This document shows positions 26,375-34,421 of a DNA stretch of 64,000 nt, one piece after another. The DNA lies in NCBI RefSeq assembly GCF_016587415.1, contig NZ_BNJI01000001.1, forward strand, positions 5,123,501 through 5,187,500. Reading direction: 5' to 3'. How positions within the stretch are numbered: position 1 is the stretch's first letter; every line of letters begins with the position of its first letter. Position numbers and translations under genes: made by a program. The notes under the pieces are model-generated. The model saw nothing but the letters and a program-made list of their open reading frames with translations. It did not search any database and had not been told where the DNA came from. Source of the DNA: Ktedonobacter sp. SOSP1-85 (GTDB taxonomy: Bacteria > Chloroflexota > Ktedonobacteria > Ktedonobacterales > Ktedonobacteraceae).

Positions 26375-27772
26375 TCAGGCGATGCGCCGTTCATCTTCAA
26401 TGATCACGGCCTGTTCCAGAGTTTTTCCACGCGTTTCATGTCCAAGGAAGGCGACGGCCAGGACCCCTACCAGGGCCACCGTGGCCAGGAAGATATACGA
26501 TCCCGCGATCCCGCCGCCAGCGATGATAAAGGCCATGATAAAGGGCGCCAGCGCTCCCCCAAAGAGGCGTCCCACGCATTCAAAGCCGCTGATGCCAAGC
26601 GCGCGTATGCTGGTTGGATACTGCTCAGCGCCGTAGATCTTAATGCCTGGATCGACGCCGATGCCAAAGAACGACATGAGCGCGCCAAAGGCGAGCGAGA
26701 GAAGCACGGTATGGGAGAAACCAAAACCGATAGCGCTCACCGCCGCGATAAGCGTGAAGACGATCAGGGTCTTCTTGCGTCCCCAGCGTTCCAGGGCGTA
26801 AGCCACAGCGTACTTGCCAGGAATAGAGGCAATGACAATGAAACTGGTATAGAGGAAAGCATTATCCAGACCATATCCTTGCTTCACCAGGACGGTTGGT
26901 GTGTAGGTTTGAATGGCATAGAAGATGAATAGGATGCAGGCGAAAGAGACCCACATCATCAGCGTACGCTTAAGGTAGGGCCTACGCAGGAAGGCAAGCG
27001 GAGAGGCGCTCTCCTCGGAAGATGCCAGGACACTGCTCCGGGGCATTGGCAGAGGTTTCTGGAGACGCTGTTCGATGGAGGTTTCCAGGTGATGCACAAT
27101 GCCGTCCGCCTCGCTGTTTCTGCCCCGAATTTGTAGCCAGCGTGGAGATTCCGGCATCCATTTCAGCAAGGCGGGGACATACAGGAGTGGAAGACCACCA
27201 AGGAGGAAGAGAAAGCGCCAGCTCTGGCCACTGGTAAACCATGAGTTTGCCAGGAAGCCGAGCAACGGCGCGGCAAAGTAGCCCACTGAGAGAAAGGAAT
27301 CCAGAATTCCAGTCATCAGGCCACGCTTGTGACCGGGCGTAAACTCAGCGGCCATCGCATACGGAATGGGGAAGATCGCGCCCATGCCAAAGCCTGCCAC
27401 AAATCTCAGGAGTAGCAAGAGAGGAATATTGGGGGTAAAGGCGCATAGCAGAGAGAAGAAAGCATACCAGGCGGTTCCCAGGGCCAGCATATGCTTGCGC
27501 CCAATCCGGTCAGTAAGCCAGCCTGCCGGGAGAATGGCGACGACAATTCCCAGCGTGGACGCAGTCGCCAGCCAGCCTACGGTAAATGTATCAAGGTGAA
27601 ATTGCTTCGTTATAGTGGGGAGAACAGTGCCAATAATGCCGATATCATATGATTCTAACAGCCAGGAGAGACCTGCCAGAAATAGAATACTCCAGATTTC
27701 CCGACTCAGTGGCAAGCGGTCAATGCGTGCAGCAATGTTTTGACGCTGGATACCCGGCGTGGAGACTTCCAT
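26375..27772 (-). CDS. MFS transporter, metabolite:proton symporter type
   Basis: The 465-residue protein has twelve helices and the MFS signatures GWLTDRIGRKHM between helices 2 and 3, RFVAGFGMGAIFP, PESPRWLQIRG in the central loop and ERWGRKKTLIVF in the second half. The sequence fits the sugar or aromatic-acid:H+ symporter branches. The ATG has TAGGAG upstream. It is the first gene of a minus-strand series ending at the EEP gene, and a palindrome at 27811-27826 lies in its promoter region. Substrate assignment is not possible from motifs alone. Confidence 0.88.
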   Translation of the reverse strand: MEVSTPGIQRQNIAARIDRLPLSREIWSILFLAGLSWLLESYDIGIIGTVLPTITKQFHLDTFTVGWLATASTLGIVVAILPAGWLTDRIGRKHMLALGTAWYAFFSLLCAFTPNIPLLLLLRFVAGFGMGAIFPIPYAMAAEFTPGHKRGLMTGILDSFLSVGYFAAPLLGFLANSWFTSGQSWRFLFLLGGLPLLYVPALLKWMPESPRWLQIRGRNSEADGIVHHLETSIEQRLQKPLPMPRSSVLASSEESASPLAFLRRPYLKRTLMMWVSFACILFIFYAIQTYTPTVLVKQGYGLDNAFLYTSFIVIASIPGKYAVAYALERWGRKKTLIVFTLIAAVSAIGFGFSHTVLLSLAFGALMSFFGIGVDPGIKIYGAEQYPTSIRALGISGFECVGRLFGGALAPFIMAFIIAGGGIAGSYIFLATVALVGVLAVAFLGHETRGKTLEQAVIIEDERRIA

Positions 27773-27810
27773 GAAACAAACTCCTATTCATCCTACGACA
27801 CCCTTTTTGT

Positions 27811-27826
27811 ATTGAATTTATTCAAT
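27811..27826. promoter_or_regulatory. Palindromic candidate operator upstream of the MFS operon
   Basis: ATTGAAT-tt-ATTCAAT is a perfect 7-bp inverted repeat with a 2-base centre, 39-54 bases upstream of the MFS start. The size fits a dimeric regulator. The two AraC genes at 28-30 kb are possible binders but nothing proves it. Confidence 0.4.
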
Positions 27827-27974
27827 GCAAACTGCCTATCTCTATCTTCGATCTCCTTTAAGAGTAGCCCATAAAATTAAAGAAAGATTAAAAAGAGTTT
27901 GTAAATTTCCTCAATTTATTTTTTGGATGGGGGCAAATGGGACACTTTGTCTCTCGAACGGGTGAATCTTTGAC

Positions 27975-28057
27975 GGAAAGAGGGAGGAGCATGTGGCGCG
28001 GGCAATTACCCGCGCCACATGCTCCTCCCTCTTTCCCTGTGCGCCGCAGGCGCACAA
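27975..28057. repeat. 28-bp perfect hairpin plus adjacent short palindrome
   Basis: Arms 27975-28002 and 28009-28036 are exact inverted copies (28 bp) around a 6-base loop CAATTA. Directly after it lies TGTGCGCC-gca-GGCGCACA (28039-28057). The pair follows the AraC-GyrI gene (minus strand) and probably acts as its terminator, though no T-run follows. Confidence 0.75.
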
Positions 28058-28074
28058 GCAGACGCTTAGGAAAC

Positions 28075-28953
28075 TCAGGCTTTTTTCTTGATGGGGATAT
28101 AGATCTCTACTTTGGTGGCATCGTAGTAGAGTTCGTAATCGGCTTTGCCCTCGGCGAACTCGTAGCCGGACTCAGGGAACCAGGTGGTCATGATGTATTT
28201 CCATGTCCCCTGAATGGCATCCGAGAATTCCGGCCCTATGTTCTCAACTGGAGGCACGGTGAAGACGGCATAGTTTGCCTCGGGCACTTCGCCGCGAAAC
28301 ATGTCTGCTGGGACGCCATCATAGTTCTCCACCTCGACGGCGATGACATACGAGAACTCGCCGGTGACGCTGTCGGGCGGATAGCAGATGCCCAGCTCAT
28401 TGTGATGCACGACGGGGAACGTTTTATGGAGCGTGGCGAACTTCTCCGGGGTCATGGCTGACCAGAAGGCCGGAATCTCCTGCAAATTTTTGCCCTCAAG
28501 ACATGTCGTTTTGAGTTCATAGCCCGCGACTTTAGCTGCGGGTTTGCTGATAATCTTTGGTTCCACAACGATTCCTCCTGCGATATTGTATTCCTGAAAA
28601 AGGAGCAAATTTACTTTTTGGGGAAGTTGCCCTGAGACATGGCTGCGGTACTGTTCGGGAGAACAGCCATATGTCTTACGGAACGCTTTGGCGAAGCCAT
28701 TGTAGGTATCAAAGCCATACTCCATGGCGATATCGAGGATACGCTTGCCACGTATGAGTTCGGCGGCGGCATATGCCAGGCGTCTGCGCCTGATATATTC
28801 CACCACTGGTACACCGACATAGGCGTTAAACACGCGATAGTAGTGGTAGGTAGAGAACCCCGCGATCCGGGCCAGCTCGTCGACCGTAATACAGGCGCGC
28901 AGATGCTCCTCAATATAATCAATACTCCTCTGGATGCACATCCGGTAGTCCAT
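28075..28953 (-). CDS. AraC-family regulator with GyrI-like effector domain
   Basis: The 292-residue protein has an N-terminal AraC-type DNA-binding domain (about residues 1-100; VDELARIAGFSTYHYYRVFNAYVG and ILDIAMEYGFDTYNGFAKAFRKTYG) and a C-terminal GyrI-like ligand-binding domain (about 130-290). Such proteins sense small hydrophobic or drug-like molecules and activate efflux or detoxification genes. I chose the ATG at 28953 because AGGAGG lies 6 bases upstream; an in-frame ATG at 28977 would add 8 residues. It diverges from a second AraC gene at 29107. Confidence 0.88.
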   Translation of the reverse strand: MDYRMCIQRSIDYIEEHLRACITVDELARIAGFSTYHYYRVFNAYVGVPVVEYIRRRRLAYAAAELIRGKRILDIAMEYGFDTYNGFAKAFRKTYGCSPEQYRSHVSGQLPQKVNLLLFQEYNIAGGIVVEPKIISKPAAKVAGYELKTTCLEGKNLQEIPAFWSAMTPEKFATLHKTFPVVHHNELGICYPPDSVTGEFSYVIAVEVENYDGVPADMFRGEVPEANYAVFTVPPVENIGPEFSDAIQGTWKYIMTTWFPESGYEFAEGKADYELYYDATKVEIYIPIKKKA

Positions 28954-29106
28954 GGCGTTCCTCCTCCTCGTGATCACTACCCCAAGTATAGCAGGCGAAA
29001 ATCCGTTCTAGTGGTCCATTCTTGCGCTGTTCTTCATCGTTGCCGCCTTTGGCTCGGTCGAAAAGAATAACCTCATAACAAAAACTCTATAGTAAGGGAG
29101 GCTATC

Positions 29107-29919
29107 ATGCAAATCGCATCGCCAGCATCGGGTCAAGGCCTTGCGCGCTATGAGACGCTGGATATTCACATGCAGGCCATTGAATGTGTAATACAGGTCA
29201 TGCATTCCCACATGCATGAGGACCTGGCGCTGGAAGACCTGGCTTCGGTTGCCTGCCTGAGTCCCTATCACTTTAACCGGGTTTTTCGCCGCCTGATCGG
29301 AATCCCGCCAGTGGAATTCCTCTCAGCTCTGCGCTTTCAAGCGGCCAGGCGCTTACTGTTGACCACCTCGCTCAGCGTGACCGATATTTGTTTCGAAGTT
29401 GGCTATAGCAGTATGGGTTCTTTCACAACGCGTTTTACTCAACTAGTGGGCCTGTCTCCTCGCCTCTTGCGTCAACGCGCGCATGAATTTGAGCCGCCCT
29501 TTATAGAAGAACCGGTAGAAGCAGCGGCGAAGCGTTTCTCAGGGAATTCTGATGTGCGGATGAAAAACACGATCCGGGGATGGATCAGTGCTCCTGCATC
29601 TTTTCAAGGTACGATCTACGTTGGTCTCTTTACCAGCCCCATTCCTCAGGGGGCGCCTGTGCGTTGCACGAAGCTGCACGCAGCAGGTACATATGCACTG
29701 CATGGGGTTATCGACGGGGTGTATTACCTGCGTTCCGCCGCGTTTCCGCAGGCTGCGGATCTCCGGGCCTGCCTGCTCCCAGGCGAGAAGATCTTGCTCG
29801 GCAGTAATATGTCCCCGCTTGTTGTGCAGGGCGGCCTTGTGTCTGGTAGCGCCGACCTGGTCCTACATCCCCCGCGCCTGACTGATCCGCCTCTCGTCAT
29901 GGGCTTACCCTTGTTGTAG
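29107..29919 (+). CDS. AraC-family regulator with uncharacterised C-terminal domain
   Basis: The 270-residue protein has an AraC DNA-binding domain at about residues 20-120 (LALEDLASVACLSPYHFNRVF and VTDICFEVGYSSMGSFTTRF). The C-terminal 120 residues form a separate beta-rich domain (IRGWISAPASFQGTIYVGLF, PVRCTKLHAAGTYALHGV) with no family I recognise; it may bind a ligand. GGGAGG lies 5 bases before the ATG. It diverges from the AraC-GyrI gene, sharing a 150-base promoter region. Confidence 0.85.
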   Translation: MQIASPASGQGLARYETLDIHMQAIECVIQVMHSHMHEDLALEDLASVACLSPYHFNRVFRRLIGIPPVEFLSALRFQAARRLLLTTSLSVTDICFEVGYSSMGSFTTRFTQLVGLSPRLLRQRAHEFEPPFIEEPVEAAAKRFSGNSDVRMKNTIRGWISAPASFQGTIYVGLFTSPIPQGAPVRCTKLHAAGTYALHGVIDGVYYLRSAAFPQAADLRACLLPGEKILLGSNMSPLVVQGGLVSGSADLVLHPPRLTDPPLVMGLPLL

Positions 29920-30032
29920 TTGATGGCGTGTGAGCCTTGGCAAATCCTGTCCGAAAAGTTGTATAATCTTGTAAAAAGATATATTGCTTGCAAATCGCTA
30001 CGATGCGATGTCATCGAAAAGGATTTCCGCCT

Positions 30033-31325
30033 ATGCACGTGCTACGGCAACTGTTGAGTAGTAGCTCGCTGCTGGCTCTTTTATGTTGCGTACTCCTTCT
30101 AGTGGGCTGCGCACCAGAGAATACGCCCACTTCGATGAATACGGGAAGCACTCAGCCAGCACAGATTGTCTCAGCCAACTGGGAACGTATACCACTGCCT
30201 GGCCCATTGCTTGCTTACATGGTGGCTTCCAGTGACCCCAATACGCTCTATATCTGCACTGGTAGTGCCGCAGCTCCAGGCCCTATTGTCCTGTGGAAGA
30301 AGAGTCGCGATGAGGGGCAGTGGAGGCGTATCAGCCTTTCAGGAGCTACTGGCACTGGTTGCTCTTTCGCAAGTACGGCGACTCAGTCAGCACAGATCGC
30401 GGTCATGATTACCAATACTATTGAGAAACAACGCGCCTGCGATCAAAATATGCTCTTTCTAAGTAGTGACGATGGAGCTAGCTGGGAGCGTGTTCCCCAT
30501 ACCTCCATCGCGCCCATGGGAAAAGGGGCAGACTTTTGCCAGATTGCAGCCACTGAAGGGCATCTCTACTGGTGGTATTCATATAGTCTGCCTGAGCACA
30601 GTCCCCAGGTAAGCATATTGGAACGTTCCGATGATCATCGCACCTGGACGCGTGCGGATAGCGCCCTGGGGCAGGAAGCTTTCTTCTCGCCACCCCAGGT
30701 GATAGATGATAGGAAGAATCTGGCGACTATCGTGACCCATCTCTCTTCTCTCTCCGGGTCTTCGCGCTCCATCCTATGGGTGAGCCATAATGCGGGCAAT
30801 TCCTGGCAGCCTCAGGCAGCCTTGCCCGAGCAGGTTGGCACCTTTTTACTAGCTGCGCCAGCGCAAGAGCCATCCCAGGCGACTCCTCTCTATGTCCTGG
30901 CCCATGAGCAACTTCCATCTCACCTGTATCAGACGCAGATCTATCAGAGCGAGAATGAGAGTGAGTGGGCGCAATTGCCCGCCCTGCCTGTGCTGGGAAG
31001 AAGTAGTGAGCGCTCCGGACTGCTCCAGGTGCTGACGGTTACCAGCGACGGGCGTCTGCTTGCCTTTGGCGCCGATCCCCAGAATGGAATAACAAAGCCA
31101 GCCTTGCAACAGCCAGTGGCAAGCTTCAGACTGTGGATATGGAATCCACATTTAGCAAGCTGGCAGGTGCTTTCAAGTCCATTACGCTATACCGCCAACG
31201 AGGGGTGTGGTCTCTGTTGGAGCGCCAGCATCGCCAGCAGTTCGAGTAGCAGGGCCTATCTCTATGCCCACTACTGGGGGGATGGGAATAGCCTCTTCCG
31301 CATCCATGTTCCTGATGCTACATAA
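30033..31325 (+). CDS. Lipoprotein with sialidase/BNR-like repeat domain
   Basis: The 430-residue protein starts with a lipoprotein signal: hydrophobic stretch and lipobox LLVGC near residue 26. The mature part has repeated beta-propeller segments with Asp-box-like elements such as SSDDGASWERV and SHNAGNSWQPQ, as in BNR/sialidase-type propellers. It is likely anchored outside the cell. The ATG at 30033 has AAGGA 9 bases upstream; an in-frame start at 29988 would precede the signal. No catalytic residues of sialidases are evident, so binding or structural roles are more likely than hydrolysis. Confidence 0.78.
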   Translation: MHVLRQLLSSSSLLALLCCVLLLVGCAPENTPTSMNTGSTQPAQIVSANWERIPLPGPLLAYMVASSDPNTLYICTGSAAAPGPIVLWKKSRDEGQWRRISLSGATGTGCSFASTATQSAQIAVMITNTIEKQRACDQNMLFLSSDDGASWERVPHTSIAPMGKGADFCQIAATEGHLYWWYSYSLPEHSPQVSILERSDDHRTWTRADSALGQEAFFSPPQVIDDRKNLATIVTHLSSLSGSSRSILWVSHNAGNSWQPQAALPEQVGTFLLAAPAQEPSQATPLYVLAHEQLPSHLYQTQIYQSENESEWAQLPALPVLGRSSERSGLLQVLTVTSDGRLLAFGADPQNGITKPALQQPVASFRLWIWNPHLASWQVLSSPLRYTANEGCGLCWSASIASSSSSRAYLYAHYWGDGNSLFRIHVPDAT

Positions 31326-31479
31326 AGCGTCTGATTTCTTCGCGTCTAAGACGTATGGCTGTGTTGAGAGATGTGTGGATTGGCTCTGACTTTGCCCTTG
31401 TGGGTCTCGGCCACCTTTCCTGCTCTGCTTGCTGAAAATTATACAGTGAAACAGAGAAATACTAATAGGGAGAGATACG

Positions 31480-32253
31480 ATGCCAGAGGAGACATCACCC
31501 AGAGCATGCAAGATGATAAGCGAGAGTCTTATCAACTACTCATTATTAGAGATCATCCATCACGTTATGGGCAATGGGCTTGCGGCAATTTCGGGGTACA
31601 CTCAACTTCTCGAACGAGTTGCGAATAGTGAACCGCAGGAGATTTCACCAGATAGAGGATGGGAGCAACAAAAGCAACGCTGTGTGGCCTATTTACAAGC
31701 AATGCATTCTGCAGAGATGCGACTTAACGCCTTTCTATCCCAGCTTCGTGACTTATCTGCCAATCTGGATAAAGAGCATTTTTCTGCGCGTTTTGTGAAA
31801 AATAATTTGAGCTTGTTAGTAGAGGAGATCACAAATCAGCTGAGGCCACTCTACGAGAGAGACGTTTGGCATCTAGAGCTGTCGGCTACACCTTGCTATA
31901 TTATGTGTGACTCGCAGTGGCTAACCTTTGCGTTAGAACATATTCTCATGCATCTAACTACTAACCATGCCAGGACGATTCCAGTAGATGTCAAGGTCAT
32001 GCTGTGTCAGGATGCCGCTTACGCTCTTCACGAGGCCAGAGTAGCCATTCATATACATGACACTTTGATGGCTCGAAGGTCAAAGTCGACTGAATTGTTT
32101 GAAGTATGGTCTCAGACGCTTGATGAAAGAGACCAGAATATCTGTACGGCACTCTGTTATAGGATAATTCGAGAGCATGGAGGACACCTGTGGAGTGAGC
32201 AAGACTCGAGCGAGCAAGAGATCATTTATGTGTCATTCCCATTGGCAGAATGA
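31480..32253 (+). CDS. Degenerate histidine-kinase-like protein
   Basis: The 257-residue soluble protein resembles the transmitter region of a histidine kinase. A dimerisation-type helix has EIIHHVMGNGLAAISGYTQLLER (His near residue 28), and the C-terminal half ends with a G2-like region GGHLWSEQ...YVSFPL. The ATP-binding motifs are eroded: the N-box Asn is replaced (LEHILMHLTTNHA) and the DxGxG motif is not visible. It may be a pseudo-kinase or phosphotransfer protein. GGGAG lies before the ATG, and a clear terminator follows at 32288-32321. There is no partner regulator nearby. Confidence 0.65.
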   Translation: MPEETSPRACKMISESLINYSLLEIIHHVMGNGLAAISGYTQLLERVANSEPQEISPDRGWEQQKQRCVAYLQAMHSAEMRLNAFLSQLRDLSANLDKEHFSARFVKNNLSLLVEEITNQLRPLYERDVWHLELSATPCYIMCDSQWLTFALEHILMHLTTNHARTIPVDVKVMLCQDAAYALHEARVAIHIHDTLMARRSKSTELFEVWSQTLDERDQNICTALCYRIIREHGGHLWSEQDSSEQEIIYVSFPLAE

Positions 32254-32287
32254 GAGAAACTGGAGATCAGGTGTAGTGTGACTAGAG

Positions 32288-32321
32288 TGTAGCGGTGAGA
32301 TTATCACCGCTACATTTTTTT
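32288..32321 (+). terminator. Intrinsic terminator
   Basis: TGTAGCGGTGA (32288-32298) pairs with TCACCGCTACA (32304-32314) across GATTA, followed by seven T. It ends the plus-strand histidine-kinase-like gene and reaches the last bases of the convergent FMN reductase gene. Confidence 0.9.
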
Positions 32322-32880
32322 AGCGGTCTTTTTTCTCTTTATCTGATGTCACAGTAATGGTCTGGGCCAGGGCCTCGAGGAGTGCTAAAAGTGCCTGCCT
32401 GGTCTCGGCATCTGAGATATCGCCATTGGCGTCCAGTTTCTTGTTGATATGGGGAATCATAAGCTTCCCTTGCTCGGGAATTTTGGTGCCCAGCGCCTTC
32501 AGCGTGAGCAGGAGCGAGGCATGGGCATTCTCGCCTCCACCCCATAATGGAGAGGCGCTGATGGCGGCGACCGGTTTATCTGAGAACTCTCCCGAAGATA
32601 CCGTCCAATCGAGCGCGTTCTTGAGGACTCCTGGAACACCGAAGGCGTACTCGGGTGTGCAGATGAGGACGCCCGCGGCGCTTTGAAGTTGCTGACGTAG
32701 AGTACGGACTGCCGCTGGCGGCTCGTCGCCATCCAGATCGGGCGAAAAATGAGGCAGGTCGGCCAGGCCTTCGTAGAGGGTAAACATCATATGCGAAGGT
32801 GCCAGGCGCATAATTGCGCGCACCAGGGTCGTGTTCGTCGAACTGGCGCGCAGGCTGCCAGAAATGGCCAGGATATGCAT
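32320..32880 (-). CDS. NADPH-dependent FMN reductase
   Basis: The 186-residue flavodoxin-like protein starts MHILAISGSLRASSTN, the phosphate-binding loop for FMN, and contains ICTPEYAFGVPGVLKNALDW, typical of the NADPH-dependent FMN or quinone reductase family (ArsH/YieF-like). It probably reduces quinones, chromate or azo compounds in the cytosol. AAAGGAA lies before the ATG at 32880. Its promoter at 32923-32953 has the long spacer and dyad of a MerR-family target, so it is probably induced by a redox or chemical signal. Confidence 0.9.
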   Translation of the reverse strand: MHILAISGSLRASSTNTTLVRAIMRLAPSHMMFTLYEGLADLPHFSPDLDGDEPPAAVRTLRQQLQSAAGVLICTPEYAFGVPGVLKNALDWTVSSGEFSDKPVAAISASPLWGGGENAHASLLLTLKALGTKIPEQGKLMIPHINKKLDANGDISDAETRQALLALLEALAQTITVTSDKEKKDR

Positions 32881-32922
32881 ACTATGTTCCTTTCGATTGC
32901 TATTTACCAGAAGTTAGCCGTC

Positions 32923-32953
32923 AGTATACATGTTCAAGTTGACTTGAAGTCAA
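32923..32953 (-). promoter_or_regulatory. MerR-type promoter of the FMN reductase gene
   Basis: On the minus strand TTGACT (32953-32948), a 19-base spacer and TATACT (32928-32923). The spacer region holds the perfect dyad TTCAAGT-tg-ACTTGAA (32933-32948 on the plus strand). An over-long spacer with a central dyad is the hallmark of promoters activated by MerR-family regulators. No merR gene is seen in this window. Confidence 0.75.
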
Positions 32954-33216
32954 GGAGCTAATCTTCACAGGAGTGATGTGCGGGAAAGCGGGAAAAGAGG
33001 GGAAAGCACGTATATGGCATCTGCCATTATCATCCTTTTTTCTGTGCCTTGCCCCACTGCTACGTTTGCTTGCTTTATAGCGTGTTGTGGAATATGGAGA
33101 GCGACTTTTTACCCCCTGGAGAATGCAAGAACTGGCGCATAGGTATCTCTCTATTGTAGAGCGTGGACGTATGGGTAGGCTCTTCTACAAGAGCTATAAG
33201 CACGAGGAGGGCAGTG

Positions 33217-34299
33217 ATGGCTGAGCAGGCACAACAGTTCACTGAAAAGCGAGAGGTAAGGCCGTGGAAAGAGTTCGCGTTAAAGTTTAAGAACGACTGG
33301 GCCTTTAACTTGTCGGCGGCCCTGGCTTATCATCTCCTGCTGGCGACTTTTCCTGTCCTGGTGGCGCTATTGTCGCTGCTGGGTTTGGTGTTTGGATTTA
33401 TGGGTAGGGATGCGACCAAAAGCGTGACGGATATGATGGTAAGCGCGCTGCCCTCGGTAACCAATCCTCAGGGAGTAGTGCAGGGAGTGCAGAGTAATCT
33501 GAAGGCGTCTTCGAGTATACTGGGCATTATCGCGGTCGTGAGTGCCATTCTGGTGGGGGCGCGGCTCTTTGCGTTGCTAGAAACCTTCTTCTCGATTGTC
33601 TACCATGTGCGCCCACGGCCCATTGTGCACCGGATGGCCATCGCGATAGCGGTGTTTATTCTGTTTATCTTGCTGGTGCCGGTGATGAGTCTTGCGGCGA
33701 GTATTCCGGTGCTGTTGGCCTCGTTTCTCCAGACGACACCGCTGGGGCATTTCGCGTTCCTGACCTCGGCTGCCAGTCTTCTAGGTGGTGTCCTGGCAGC
33801 GTTTCTCCTCTTCCTGGCAATTTATGTAATTGTGCCCAATCTGCATATCCGCCTGCGCCATGGTTGGAAGGGAGCGATTGTCTCGGCGGTCGCGCTGCAA
33901 CTCTACCTGGTGCTTTTCCCACTTTACGCGGCTCACTTCCTCAAAGGAGCGGTAGGCGCAGTCGGCTTTGCGGCTATCTTGTTGGTATTCTTTTACTACT
34001 TTGCCGTGTTGCTCTTCCTGGGCGCGGAGGTCAATGCTTACTTCGTCGAGAGGGTGCGCCCCACGCCCAATGACCTGGCTACCTTTTATAGCACCATGGC
34101 GGGCAAGGTCAACGAGGATATCCCCGAGGATGAGTCGGAGGCCCGTGTTGATACCAGGCCAACCGAACATCGCGATAAGGAGCGGTCGGTAAACTATGTC
34201 GCTGAGACTAGGGAGCAGGATGTACCTCCGCGAGTAGCACGGAATCCGCGTGTGCAGCGTGAGGTCACTAAGCGACAGCAGCCGGAGCATGAAAGCTAG
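33217..34299 (+). CDS. YihY/virulence factor BrkB family membrane protein
   Basis: The 360-residue protein has the YihY signature WAFNLSAALAYHLLLATFPVLVALLSL at the start and about six helices to residue 290, with GAVGAVGFAAILLVFFYYFAVLLFLGAEVNA. The last 75 residues are charged (RPTEHRDKERS) and cytosolic. The family was once taken for RNase BN; its role is unknown, with envelope or transport functions proposed. I chose ATG 33217 because GAGGAGG lies 6 bases upstream. The gene ends 11 bases before the palindrome at 34311-34362. Confidence 0.88.
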   Translation: MAEQAQQFTEKREVRPWKEFALKFKNDWAFNLSAALAYHLLLATFPVLVALLSLLGLVFGFMGRDATKSVTDMMVSALPSVTNPQGVVQGVQSNLKASSSILGIIAVVSAILVGARLFALLETFFSIVYHVRPRPIVHRMAIAIAVFILFILLVPVMSLAASIPVLLASFLQTTPLGHFAFLTSAASLLGGVLAAFLLFLAIYVIVPNLHIRLRHGWKGAIVSAVALQLYLVLFPLYAAHFLKGAVGAVGFAAILLVFFYYFAVLLFLGAEVNAYFVERVRPTPNDLATFYSTMAGKVNEDIPEDESEARVDTRPTEHRDKERSVNYVAETREQDVPPRVARNPRVQREVTKRQQPEHES

Positions 34300-34310
34300 G
34301 GGATGACTTA

Positions 34311-34362
34311 TAGGAGGTGGTGTGGGCGTGGCGCCTTCGTGCCACGCCCACACCACCTCCTA
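34311..34362. terminator. 22-bp perfect hairpin between convergent genes
   Basis: Arms 34311-34332 and 34341-34362 are exact inverted copies around GCCTTCGT. It lies between the ends of the YihY gene and the MFS gene and probably stops transcription from both sides. The first bases TAGGAGG resemble a ribosome site but no gene follows. Confidence 0.75.
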
Positions 34363-34421
34363 AACCTGAGTCCGGGTGCCTTTCGTAGCCAGATGCGTGT
34401 CAGCAACGAGTAGTGTGTTCC

